Source of the DNA: Tumebacillus algifaecis
GTDB taxonomy: Bacteria > Bacillota > Bacilli > Tumebacillales > Tumebacillaceae
Length of the DNA stretch: 64,000 bases
Assembly: GCF_002243515.1 (NCBI RefSeq)
Contig: NZ_CP022657.1
Location: 3,373,001 to 3,437,000, forward strand
Direction of reading: 5' to 3'
A program made the position numbers and the translations under genes. Below the pieces are notes generated by a model. It saw only the letters and a program-made list of their open reading frames with translations, made no database searches and had not been told where the DNA came from. Below, piece by piece: positions 30,066 to 38,185 of this stretch. Positions within the stretch are counted from its first letter, which is position 1. The number at the start of each line of letters is the position of its first letter.

Positions 30066-30614
30066 TTACTGGCTGACTTGCACCATCGACGGGCGCACGA
30101 CTTTGTCTTTTACTTTATAGCCTTTGCGCAATTCCTGTACGACGGTGTTTGCGGGATGATCGGCAGATTCGACCTGCATGATGCCATCGTGCAGGTTCGG
30201 GTCGAACGGTTGGCCGACCGCTTCGATCGCCGCTAGACCTTCTTTCTCCAAGGCGACCATCAATTGACGATAGACCATCTCGACGCCGGTGAGCACCGTT
30301 TGCGCGTCGCTCTCTCCGGTCGATTTGAGCGCCATCTCGAAGGTGTCCAGCACGGGGAGCAGCTCCTCGATCAGCTTCACGTTGGCATAGGCAGCAAACT
30401 CATCTTTTTCCTGACGGCTTCTGCGGCGGAAATTATCAAAATCTGCTTGCGAACGCAGGTAGCGGGTTTTGTTATCCTCCGCTTCTGCCGACAGCCTCGC
30501 CACTTCGGCCAACAGCTCTTCGCGGCTCCGCTGATCGGTCACTGTTTCATTTGCTTCGGCAGAAGTTTCAGTTTCTACCTCTTCTTCCTGCAGGTTCTGG
30601 TTCTCTTGCTCCAT
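30066..30614 (-). CDS. grpE: Nucleotide exchange factor GrpE
   Basis: Exchanges ADP for ATP on DnaK. Acidic N-terminus rich in E, Q and T, long coiled coil (about residues 30-75), then FDNFRRRSRQEKDEFAAYAN and the beta domain with GLAAIEAVGQPFDPNLHDG. The ATG at 30614 is preferred because AAGGAGG lies 6 bases before it; the ATG at 30620 abuts that site. It sits 32 bases after the chaperonin gene and 79 bases before dnaK. Confidence 0.97.
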   Translation of the reverse strand: MEQENQNLQEEEVETETSAEANETVTDQRSREELLAEVARLSAEAEDNKTRYLRSQADFDNFRRRSRQEKDEFAAYANVKLIEELLPVLDTFEMALKSTGESDAQTVLTGVEMVYRQLMVALEKEGLAAIEAVGQPFDPNLHDGIMQVESADHPANTVVQELRKGYKVKDKVVRPSMVQVSQ

Positions 30615-30646
30615 ATCCATCCTCCTTCACGTGGTAAACACGGCAC

Positions 30647-32197
30647 TTACTCTTCGTAAGTCCTTTCCTCCTTCATGCGGATGATCGTGTGAATCCGCAT
30701 GATTGCGACGGTCACTTCTCCTGCCGCTCTTAGGGCGTGGAGTTTGACCGGCGTCGGATCGAAAACACCTTGCGCGATCATATCGACCACCGTGCCTTCA
30801 TCGCAGTCGATCGCCAAAGTATCCGAGTCCTGCTCGATTTGTGCCACGCTCGCTTCTTCTACTTTTTCGAGCGGATTGAAACCAGCGTTGAGCACGATTT
30901 GCGTCATCGGGCGGCGCAGTGCTTTGGCCACCGCTTCCACGCCAAACCCGGTCATGCCGCGCACCGTCTCGCGCCGCTTTTCCACTTCGCGAGACGCCCA
31001 CAACTCCAAGGCGCCTCCGCCGGGAACGATACCGCCACGCACCGCCGCTTGCACAGAAGCGGCCGCATCTTTGGCGATCCGCAATCGTTCGCCAACCACT
31101 TCTTCGGTCGAAGCGCCGATCAAAATGGTCGCCATCGGCTTGCCAGAGCCACCCACGATGCGGATGTTCTCCATGCGTTCATCTTCATAGATCAGTTCTG
31201 CAAAGCCCAAAAACTTATGTAGTTCCTCTGTCCCCTTGGACAGTCCGGTACGTTTGATCGGACGCGCACCCGTATGTTCTGCGATCTTGCGCAAATCTTT
31301 CTGCATCACGCGTTGTACGATTAGCACGCCCGCTTCGCCCAGCACCTCTTCGGCGACGGGAGAAACGCCACGGTCGGTAAATACGGCGCTGACGCCAGCG
31401 CTTACCAGTCGTACCAAGTTAGCGCGGAACTCTTCTTTATATTGGCGATAGAGCAGGAACCCGGCCTCCGTGCCGAGCGCTTCACTGTCGAGCTCCTCCG
31501 CCTCCAACTCATCATCGACGATCAGCACCCTGGCCGCTTCCACCCGCTTGGGCATCTGCGGTGACATGCGCTGCTTGTCGATCACAGCACCTTGAAATAC
31601 TTGTGACTGCGCCCCTACCACTGCCATCACGGTGTCAGATAGGCGAAAATCTTCGCTGTTCAGCTTTTCATCCCCGATCAGACGTGCCGATTCGGTGACC
31701 AGCCTCGCAATATCTTGATGCTCACGACCTGCGACCATCGCGACCTGATAGAGTGCATCCCGGCCTTGTTCTTCCAAACTGCGCGCGCGGCTCTGCATCC
31801 GCTCCAAAGCGAATTGCACGCCAACTTGGATGCCTTCGATCACTCGCGTCACCGGAACGCCGCGCTCAACTTGGGCGACGCCCTCTTGCAGCAATGCCGC
31901 AGCTAACAAGGTCGCCGTCGTCGTGCCGTCGCCGATCTCTTCTTGCTGGGCCGAAGCCACGTTGATCAGCATCTTGGCGGCGGGGTGGACGACTTCCATC
32001 CGATTTAAGATGGTCACACCATCGTTGGTGATGATCACATTGCCTTGTGTATCGACGAGCATCGTATCAAGTCCTTTAGGACCGATCGTGCCTTCCACAG
32101 CCGATGCAATGGCCCGAACAGCCGTCGTGTTCGAATAGAGTGCGGATAAACGCTCGTCTTGTTCGCTTGCTTTCGGACTGCCAGAGGTCTGACTCAT
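30647..32197 (-). CDS. Group III (thermosome-like) chaperonin in the dnaK operon
   Basis: A 516-residue TCP-1/Cpn60 chaperonin of archaeal type rather than GroEL. ATP-site motifs: GPKGLDTML (39-47), NDGVTIL (59-65), GDGTTT (89-94), GIVPGGGA (389-396), and near the end GVFDPTPVK (477-485), the group II-like GVxxPxxVK. The apical domain carries an insertion around residues 230-260 where group II chaperonins have the built-in lid protrusion, so no GroES would be needed. Such genes within Hsp70 operons of a few Firmicutes are known as group III chaperonins. AAGGAG lies 8 bases before the ATG. It stands between hrcA and grpE, so HrcA should regulate it. Confidence 0.92.
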   Translation of the reverse strand: MSQTSGSPKASEQDERLSALYSNTTAVRAIASAVEGTIGPKGLDTMLVDTQGNVIITNDGVTILNRMEVVHPAAKMLINVASAQQEEIGDGTTTATLLAAALLQEGVAQVERGVPVTRVIEGIQVGVQFALERMQSRARSLEEQGRDALYQVAMVAGREHQDIARLVTESARLIGDEKLNSEDFRLSDTVMAVVGAQSQVFQGAVIDKQRMSPQMPKRVEAARVLIVDDELEAEELDSEALGTEAGFLLYRQYKEEFRANLVRLVSAGVSAVFTDRGVSPVAEEVLGEAGVLIVQRVMQKDLRKIAEHTGARPIKRTGLSKGTEELHKFLGFAELIYEDERMENIRIVGGSGKPMATILIGASTEEVVGERLRIAKDAAASVQAAVRGGIVPGGGALELWASREVEKRRETVRGMTGFGVEAVAKALRRPMTQIVLNAGFNPLEKVEEASVAQIEQDSDTLAIDCDEGTVVDMIAQGVFDPTPVKLHALRAAGEVTVAIMRIHTIIRMKEERTYEE

Positions 32198-32218
32198 CGG
32201 GACAACTCCTTATTTAAA

Positions 32219-32246
32219 AGAAGGGAAAGCAACGTGCCTTCCCTAT
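32219..32246 (-). terminator. Attenuator-like hairpin between hrcA and the chaperonin gene
   Basis: Stem AGGGAAGGC/GCTTTCCCT with one mismatch, then TTCTTTT on the minus strand. Its strength looks partial, so it could lower or process the transcript between the repressor and chaperone genes. Confidence 0.5.
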
Positions 32247-32302
32247 TGATTTACAATCAGAACTAGCAAAAACTGCACGTTTCAAGTATGGTCACGCGCG
32301 CT

Positions 32303-33340
32303 CTATTTATACAGATGGGTGAGCAAGACAGATAGGTTGTTCGCCAACCCCTGCATCACCGCAATCGTGCGCGCATAATCCATTCGCGTCGGGCCCACGA
32401 CGCCGATCGTACCGACCGGTTTGCCTTCAATCGTGTAAGTGGCGGTGATCAGCGAACAGTTGTGAAATGTCTCATGATCATTTTCCGCACCGATGCGAAT
32501 CTGTATCCCCGGCTTATGATGAGCCAGATCGATGAGGCGGATCAAGTCATCCGTCTGTTCGAACATGTCGAGCAACGGTTTTAACTTTTCCACCGTGCGA
32601 AACTCCGGTTGGTTCAAAATCTTCGTGGTGCCGCCCAGATACACTTTTGACTGTTCAGGATCTTGAACTTCTGTCATCTGATCGAACAGCAACATCGCCG
32701 ATTCAAACTGTTGCGAGTAACGCTGCAATTCGTTTGCGATCTCCGAATGCAGTCGAGCCTTCAACTCTGGCACCGGAACGCCAACGAGCTTGCGATTGAG
32801 CAATTCGATGAAACGGGTGATCGACTCGACTTCGACGCCATCTGGGATCGTGACCATGCGGTTTTCCACATGTCCGTTGTCCATGACGATGATCGCCACC
32901 GCTTTGCGATCCAGCAAAGGCACCAGTTGGATCTGTCGAAGCTTGGTGGTCATCACCTTCGGACCGAGCACGATCGCCGTATAATTGGTCAAAGATGACA
33001 AAATGGTTGCCGACTGTTGCACGACCTGTTCCATCTGATCGATCTTCTGCAAAATTTCCACGCGCAGATCGTGTGGGTCATAGTCGGGCGCTTCAGATGG
33101 TCGGAGCAGATGATCGACATAGAACCGATACCCTTTTTGCGAAGGGATGCGTCCAGCAGACGTATGCGGCTGCTCCAAGTACCCCATTTCCTCCAAGTCT
33201 GCCATTTCATTGCGAATTGTAGCAGGAGAAATCGACACATCTGGCCGTTTGGAGATCGTACGGGAGCCAACCGGTTCAGCCGTAAGAATGTAATCATCTA
33301 CGAGAATTTGTAAAATGATTTTCTGACGATCTGTCAACAT
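32303..33340 (-). CDS. hrcA: Heat-inducible transcription repressor HrcA
   Basis: Repressor that binds CIRCE operators and depends on chaperonin for folding. N-terminal winged helix (LTDRQKIILQILVDDYI, then EPVGSRTISKR and SPATIRNEMADLEE), followed by the dimerisation and GAF-like parts. The ATG at 33340 (MLTDRQ) has AAGGAG ten bases upstream; the frame opens to 33367, but that lies in the CIRCE element. 345 residues. In this operon the chaperonin that assists HrcA could be the adjacent group III type rather than GroEL; that is inference. Confidence 0.97.
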   Translation of the reverse strand: MLTDRQKIILQILVDDYILTAEPVGSRTISKRPDVSISPATIRNEMADLEEMGYLEQPHTSAGRIPSQKGYRFYVDHLLRPSEAPDYDPHDLRVEILQKIDQMEQVVQQSATILSSLTNYTAIVLGPKVMTTKLRQIQLVPLLDRKAVAIIVMDNGHVENRMVTIPDGVEVESITRFIELLNRKLVGVPVPELKARLHSEIANELQRYSQQFESAMLLFDQMTEVQDPEQSKVYLGGTTKILNQPEFRTVEKLKPLLDMFEQTDDLIRLIDLAHHKPGIQIRIGAENDHETFHNCSLITATYTIEGKPVGTIGVVGPTRMDYARTIAVMQGLANNLSVLLTHLYK

Positions 33341-33360
33341 GATGGCCAGTCTCCTTTTTG

Positions 33361-33428
33361 TTAGCACTCAGAGTGACCGAGTGCTAATTTCTATTATGAA
33401 TGTAGCAAAAACGCGCTTCCGTTGTCAA
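33361..33428 (-). promoter_or_regulatory. hrcA promoter with CIRCE operator
   Basis: Perfect CIRCE: TTAGCACTC (33361-33369), nine bases, GAGTGCTAA (33379-33387). On the minus strand TTGACA (33428-33423), an 18-base spacer and TACATT (33404-33399) form the promoter, with CIRCE just downstream of it. Confidence 0.95.
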
Positions 33429-33499
33429 CGGAGACGATGTAATTTTTTGCTGGATCATGTACAGTATAGAGAAACTATGTGGAAGGAGGAGGTGATTGG

Positions 33500-34582
33500 A
33501 TGCGGTTCAAGAGAACGCTTTCCTTTTTCGAAGCGCTCAGTATCGCCCTATTCGGAGGCCTGCTGTTTACGCTGCTTCAGGTTCCGCTGCCGTGGATGCT
33601 CGGCCCGCTGACGCTGGTGATGATCTGGCAATTGACCACCAAACGCCAGCTGTACTGGCCCAATTTTTTCCGCGATCTCTCTTCGCTTGTGCTCGGCTAC
33701 TTGCTCGGTGCATCGATCACACAAGAGACGGGACTGCAAATCCTCCATCATCTGCCTTCTATGTTCGTCGTGACCGCCTTGACCGTCTTCTTCTCCTGCA
33801 CGATCGGCTACTGGGTGGCAAAAGGGGCAGGCATCGGCGTTTATAGCGGCGTCTTTGGCAACGTGCCGGGTGGACTGACCCAGATGGTGCTCGTCTCTGA
33901 AGAACTGGATGAGGTAGACGCGACGGTCGTCACCTTCATGCAGATGATCCGCTTGCTCGGCGTTGTGTTCATCGTACCGTTCCTCGCTGTGCATGGGCTG
34001 TCTGCAGACCTCGATTCGCCGCTCAACGCCATGATCAGCCAAGATGCACCACTCTTTCTGCCGATTCCGTGGTGGTCCATCTGGCCGCTCTTTTTACTGG
34101 TGGCACTGCTCGGCGCGTGGGGAGGTCGGAAGATCGGCCTGCCAGCTGCCGTCCTCACCGGACCTTTGCTCGCCACCGCGCTGCTCGTGCTGCTCGGTTT
34201 GCCTGCGCCGCAGTTGCCAAGCGACACAATCCTGATCGCCCAACTGCTGATCGGCGTACATATCGGCTTGCAGATGAAAATCGAAAACCTTGGCAACATC
34301 AAAAAGCTCACCCTTTTCACGGTGCTCTCCTCTGTCGTGCTCGTCCTCTTCTCCCTGCTGCTCGGCGCGGTGCTCTCCTCGATCACCGGCATGGGGCTGA
34401 CGACAGCGTTTCTCGCCACCGCCCCCGGCGGAATTGCCGAGATGGGCATCACCGCGGCGATGGTGCATGCCGACCTCTCTATGGTCACCGCCTATCAACT
34501 GTTTCGCATCTTCTTCATCATGTTCGCCGTGCCGCCGTTGCTCAAATGGTGGATCGGCAGAAAAAGCAGACAGGCCGTCTAA
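33500..34582 (+). CDS. AbrB-family (PF05145) membrane protein
   Basis: A 360-residue integral membrane protein with about ten hydrophobic segments arranged as two repeats, each with the AbrB pattern: LQVPLPWMLGPL and GNVPGGLTQMVLVSEEL in the first, ATAPGGIAEMGITAAM in the second. The family is named after E. coli AbrB, a membrane protein unrelated to the DNA-binding AbrB; function is poorly known. The ATG at 33500 has GGAGGAGGTG upstream at 8 bases. It is divergent from hrcA and ends in its own terminator, a lone insertion between hrcA and hemW compared with Bacillus. Confidence 0.88.
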   Translation: MRFKRTLSFFEALSIALFGGLLFTLLQVPLPWMLGPLTLVMIWQLTTKRQLYWPNFFRDLSSLVLGYLLGASITQETGLQILHHLPSMFVVTALTVFFSCTIGYWVAKGAGIGVYSGVFGNVPGGLTQMVLVSEELDEVDATVVTFMQMIRLLGVVFIVPFLAVHGLSADLDSPLNAMISQDAPLFLPIPWWSIWPLFLLVALLGAWGGRKIGLPAAVLTGPLLATALLVLLGLPAPQLPSDTILIAQLLIGVHIGLQMKIENLGNIKKLTLFTVLSSVVLVLFSLLLGAVLSSITGMGLTTAFLATAPGGIAEMGITAAMVHADLSMVTAYQLFRIFFIMFAVPPLLKWWIGRKSRQAV

Positions 34583-34600
34583 ACGAAATGTCTGCTTTTT
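34561..34600 (+). terminator. Terminator after the AbrB-family gene
   Basis: Stem AAAAAGCAGACA/TGTCTGCTTTTT; the left arm lies within the last codons of the gene and the right arm ends in a T run. It may also serve the convergent nuclease gene. Confidence 0.8.
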
Positions 34601-34606
34601 GCTCTG

Positions 34607-35539
34607 CTAACGATGCTGGACGGTGCACACCTGCCGATAGTTGCAGTACCTACAGCTTCGCGCTTCCAAAGCGGGACGGAAATCACCGATCGGACGCGGT
34701 TGGTTGCCCTGCGGATCGACCAGCATCAGGTCCATCTCGGCTGCGCTGTCCACAATCTTTTGCTCAATCGCCTCTACCCCTCGCCCATCTACCGTGTCTT
34801 TTTGACACTTCTCCGCCAGCAAATATTCGGTGCGAATCTCGATTTTCTCAAGCGGTACGCCCTGCACCTCATGCAGATAATAGGCATAGAGTTGCAACTG
34901 TTCCTCGATGCGTTCATCTTCCAGCCCCGTCTTCCAGTCGATGATCACATACTGCCCGTCTTCATGGCGGTACAATGCATCCAATTTCACATATACCTTA
35001 TTCCCCTGTACAAAAAACGTGTTCAATCGCTCCGATTCGACCAAGCGGTACTCAGGATTTCGAATCACCTCGTGCAGGCTTGTGCACTGCAAAAAGTGGT
35101 CCAGACAGACATCCATCCGCTTTTTGATCTCCCCGACCGCATGTTTTGGGAGTTCGCGTTCTTTTGCGTAGTACATTTCGGCAAACATCTTCCGCCGCTT
35201 CGGTGCTTCCCACCACTGCTCGGGGTCGAGCGATTCTTTAAACGCCTGATTGAGCAAATTGCGAATGCGATGGTACAACTCCTCGCGCATGTAGCCGATG
35301 CTCTTTTGCTCCCAATGGTTGATGTACATCTCCGCCACACTGTGCAGCGTTTCGCCAAAGTACAGGTAGAGATTGAGCAGGTTTTTCAAGCGATAGACGG
35401 TCTGCGCCTCCTGCGGGGCATCGTTTCGCCACCCGTTGTGCGCGCCATAGTAGTGATAATAATATTTGCGTGGACATTCTTGAAAAATTTGATCTCGGGA
35501 ATGTGACCACGACTTTTCCGGATAGTTGCCAAACGCCAT
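34607..35539 (-). CDS. PD-(D/E)XK nuclease with predicted Fe-S cluster (RecB/Cas4/AddB-like)
   Basis: A 310-residue RecB-type nuclease domain protein. Catalytic residues: H66 (GETLHSVAEM), D187 (VKLDALY), D201 and K203 (VIIDWKTG), and the QLQLYAYYL helix at 214-222. C22 in FQECPRKYYY with C296, C299 and C305 in CRYCNYRQVC matches the four-cysteine Fe-S clamp of AddB and Cas4. The ATG at 35539 is supported by GAGAGGGG upstream. There is no helicase and no CRISPR array near, so a free-standing DNA repair or processing nuclease is likely. It is convergent with the AbrB-family gene and downstream of hemW, from which a hairpin separates it. Confidence 0.85.
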   Translation of the reverse strand: MAFGNYPEKSWSHSRDQIFQECPRKYYYHYYGAHNGWRNDAPQEAQTVYRLKNLLNLYLYFGETLHSVAEMYINHWEQKSIGYMREELYHRIRNLLNQAFKESLDPEQWWEAPKRRKMFAEMYYAKERELPKHAVGEIKKRMDVCLDHFLQCTSLHEVIRNPEYRLVESERLNTFFVQGNKVYVKLDALYRHEDGQYVIIDWKTGLEDERIEEQLQLYAYYLHEVQGVPLEKIEIRTEYLLAEKCQKDTVDGRGVEAIEQKIVDSAAEMDLMLVDPQGNQPRPIGDFRPALEARSCRYCNYRQVCTVQHR

Positions 35540-35561
35540 GTTCTTCCCCTCTCCCATACAA

Positions 35562-35593
35562 AAGAGCACCTGCCAGAATGGTCAAGTGCTCTT
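35562..35593 (-). terminator. Terminator after hemW
   Basis: Stem AAGAGCAC/GTGCTCTT with T run on the minus strand; it lies between hemW and the nuclease gene and overlaps the latter's leader. Confidence 0.7.
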
Positions 35594-35603
35594 CACTTTA
35601 TCG

Positions 35604-36740
35604 CTATTCCAAAAACGCCGCATACACCTCATTGGCCAAAAAGACCCCTTGATGCGTCAAGCGCACCCCGGTCTCATCGACCGCCAACAGCCCCAATTTT
35701 TCAAATCGGGTGATGGTGTCCCCGAACACATCGAGCATTTCGACACCATGCTGCTTGGCAAAACGCGCAAACGACACGCCTTCCATCAAACGCAGTCCGA
35801 GGATCATCGTATCCTCTTGCTGCATTCTGACTTCGATCACTTCCTGCTCGACAACAGGGCGTTGACCTTGAACTGTGGTTTCAATGTACTCTGGCACATT
35901 TTTTTGGTTGATATAGCGCACACCGTCCACATAGCCGTGCGCCCCAGAGCCGACCGCCATATACGGTTCATTGCGCCAATAGACCTGATTGTGGCGCGAA
36001 CGGTGTCCTGGCTTGGCGAAGTTGGAGATCTCATACATCTCATACCCAGCCCGCTGGAACCCGTCGATCACCATCTGGTACATCTGCGTCTCTTCTTCCT
36101 CGGGCGGCAGGATCAATTGCCCGCGGTTATGCCACGTGTAGAAGGGCGTGCCCTCCTCCACCTTTAGCGAATAGGACGACACATGCTCTGGCCCCAGTTC
36201 GATCAACGCTCGCAGCGTGCGCTCGAGCGCTTCGAGCGTCTGGCCGGGCAGTCCGAACATCAGATCGAGGTTGATCGATTCAAACCCGGCCTTTCGTGCT
36301 AACTCCCACGACTGATAAACCGCATCGCGATCGTGCAACCGTCCGAGTTTGACGAGCAGATCGTTTTCAAAACTCTGCACGCCAAAGCTCAAACGGTTCG
36401 CACCATGCTCCTTCAGCACATGCAATTTTTCCAAATCGACCGTGCCCGGATTGGCTTCCACCGAAATTTCCACCCCGTCGCTCATCCGAAAGTGGCGATG
36501 AAGCATCTTCATCATCCGCTCCGTCTGCCGCGAGTCGAACATCGTCGGTGTCCCACCGCCGAAAAACACCGTCTTCAGCGGGTCGTGCGCATACTCAGCC
36601 GCCACCGCTTCCAACTCGCGATCGAGCCCGTCCAGATAGCGTTCCATCACATCGGACGTGGAGACGTAGGAATTAAAATCGCAGTAGTAACATTTCGACG
36701 CACAAAACGGAATGTGTACATACAGAGAAGAAACGCGCAT
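35604..36740 (-). CDS. hemW: Radical SAM heme chaperone HemW
   Basis: HemN-like protein now known to carry heme to target proteins; often called coproporphyrinogen oxidase in error. The radical SAM motif is PFCASKCYYCDF (C13, C17, C20, the CxxxCxxC pattern of this family), and the N-terminus lacks the extra region of true HemN. GGGTPTMFDSRQ and SVEANPGTVDL are also conserved. 378 residues. In Bacillus it follows lepA directly; here a TPR gene lies between the two. Confidence 0.95.
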   Translation of the reverse strand: MRVSSLYVHIPFCASKCYYCDFNSYVSTSDVMERYLDGLDRELEAVAAEYAHDPLKTVFFGGGTPTMFDSRQTERMMKMLHRHFRMSDGVEISVEANPGTVDLEKLHVLKEHGANRLSFGVQSFENDLLVKLGRLHDRDAVYQSWELARKAGFESINLDLMFGLPGQTLEALERTLRALIELGPEHVSSYSLKVEEGTPFYTWHNRGQLILPPEEEETQMYQMVIDGFQRAGYEMYEISNFAKPGHRSRHNQVYWRNEPYMAVGSGAHGYVDGVRYINQKNVPEYIETTVQGQRPVVEQEVIEVRMQQEDTMILGLRLMEGVSFARFAKQHGVEMLDVFGDTITRFEKLGLLAVDETGVRLTHQGVFLANEVYAAFLE

Positions 36741-36752
36741 CCCATCTACTCC

Positions 36753-38072
36753 TTACACAAACATCCGCAGAGATTGCACCGGCGACTCGATCTGGAAGCC
36801 AAGTCGCGGCTGATTGATGTTGTTGCCGACTTTCAGCAGGTGAGCACGCTCTTGGTAATAGGCGATCACGCGGTCCAACTCTTCCTGATTGACCGCTTGC
36901 ACCCGATCGAGGATCGCATGTCCGATCACTTCCGGCGGCGCAGTCATCGCCTCGCGCAAGGTGCGCTCACCGTTCTCGTCAACCTGCACCGTCTCTTCCC
37001 ACGGCATGCGGTGCGCCTGATCGAGATAGCCGATCATCTCCGGGCACAGGCCAGCCTGCTGCGTAAAGCCGATCGCAAACGAGAACAACGTGATATTCGG
37101 GTTGTGCGCGATCCGCGGTGAGATCATGTCCACTTCATTTGTCCAAGACGCCACCACAAGCCCCTTGGCGTCCGTTTCCAACGCCTGCGGATTGGCGAGC
37201 TGCACGCCGAGCATTTCTGACAGCGCGAACGCGATCGGCGCGGCAGTCATGCTGGTCGGGACGATATAATCAAACTTCGTAAAACCGGGCACTTCCTGCA
37301 CCATCCGACGGAACGTTTCCAGCACGATCGCCACATTCAAGAATCCGTAGTTGATAAACACGTAACGTCCGTTCAATTCGCTCTGCTTTTCCAAATCCTC
37401 ATCGGACAGGCGCAACAGCGGTGTGCCGTACTGCACAAAATGCCAATCGCGCACATTGTTTTCCTGCGGCGGGAACGCTTCGTACCGCTCCAGCATCCCT
37501 TTGAGAATGTTCAAGGTGACCGGCTCCTGAGCCGCCTTTTGATACTCCTCCTCGATAAAAGGCACGACCGATTTTGTCGTCGCCACATCGCCCAGCATCA
37601 TGCTGATATAGCCCACATAAAACGCCGTGTTCGGCGACGGTGCCAACTCGTGAGCATGTTTGAAGTGCTCAAGCGCCTCGGCCAGATGGAACTCCTTCAT
37701 CAAGCAATAGCCGAGTTCAAAGATCGCATTGGCAGCCATCGGCACCAATTCGATCACGCGGGACAGCGGGTTGAGCGCCGGGCCAAACTGCTGATCTCCC
37801 ATCATCGCATGCGCCGCTTTATAAAACGCTTCCGGATCGCCCGGATTCATCACGCAGTTTTCAAACACTTCGGCCGCCTGATCCAGTTCCAGCATCCGCA
37901 AAACGAACGCATAGCGCTGGTAGATCCGAATATCGAACAGATCGGAGCGCATCGCCGAATTCAACACATCCTGCGCTTTGCCATACTGTTCGTCCGCCAT
38001 CAAATCTTCTATGTAACGCAACATCTCATCAATCTGCTGCTTGCCCAGATCAAGCTTCTCTTGTTCAGACAT
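36753..38072 (-). CDS. TPR protein with unrecognised C-terminal domain
   Basis: A 439-residue soluble protein. Residues about 10-200 form TPR-like helical repeats (QYGKAQDVLNSAM, LDQAAEVFENCV, FHLAEALEHFKHAHELAPS). The C-terminal half contains FDYIVPTSMTAAPIAFALSEM followed by LVVASWTNE, a strand-loop-helix order that resembles a phosphoribosyltransferase-like fold, but I do not see the full PRPP motif, so this is only a suggestion. It lies 12 bases upstream of hemW on the same strand and after a terminator behind lepA. Function unknown. Confidence 0.75.
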   Translation of the reverse strand: MSEQEKLDLGKQQIDEMLRYIEDLMADEQYGKAQDVLNSAMRSDLFDIRIYQRYAFVLRMLELDQAAEVFENCVMNPGDPEAFYKAAHAMMGDQQFGPALNPLSRVIELVPMAANAIFELGYCLMKEFHLAEALEHFKHAHELAPSPNTAFYVGYISMMLGDVATTKSVVPFIEEEYQKAAQEPVTLNILKGMLERYEAFPPQENNVRDWHFVQYGTPLLRLSDEDLEKQSELNGRYVFINYGFLNVAIVLETFRRMVQEVPGFTKFDYIVPTSMTAAPIAFALSEMLGVQLANPQALETDAKGLVVASWTNEVDMISPRIAHNPNITLFSFAIGFTQQAGLCPEMIGYLDQAHRMPWEETVQVDENGERTLREAMTAPPEVIGHAILDRVQAVNQEELDRVIAYYQERAHLLKVGNNINQPRLGFQIESPVQSLRMFV

Positions 38073-38121
38073 GGTAGTATCCCCTTTTCCTCACCGATCG
38101 GTCAACTGCTATTGTACCATG

Positions 38122-38150
38122 AAAAAAAGACGCCCCGCAAAGGACGTCTT
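38122..38150 (-). terminator. Terminator after lepA
   Basis: Stem AAGACG/CGTCTT with a GC-rich loop and a run of seven T on the minus strand. Confidence 0.75.
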
Positions 38151-38185
38151 CGATTTGCTGATAAAAGCCTACTCGCTGCAAAAGC

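Noticed and set aside
30647-32197. GroEL
   Set aside because: The sequence follows thermosome motifs and has the group II-type C-terminal GVxxPxxVK; there is no groES neighbour.
35604-36740. Coproporphyrinogen III oxidase HemN
   Set aside because: The CxxxCxxC motif and lack of the HemN N-terminal region match HemW, the heme chaperone, instead.
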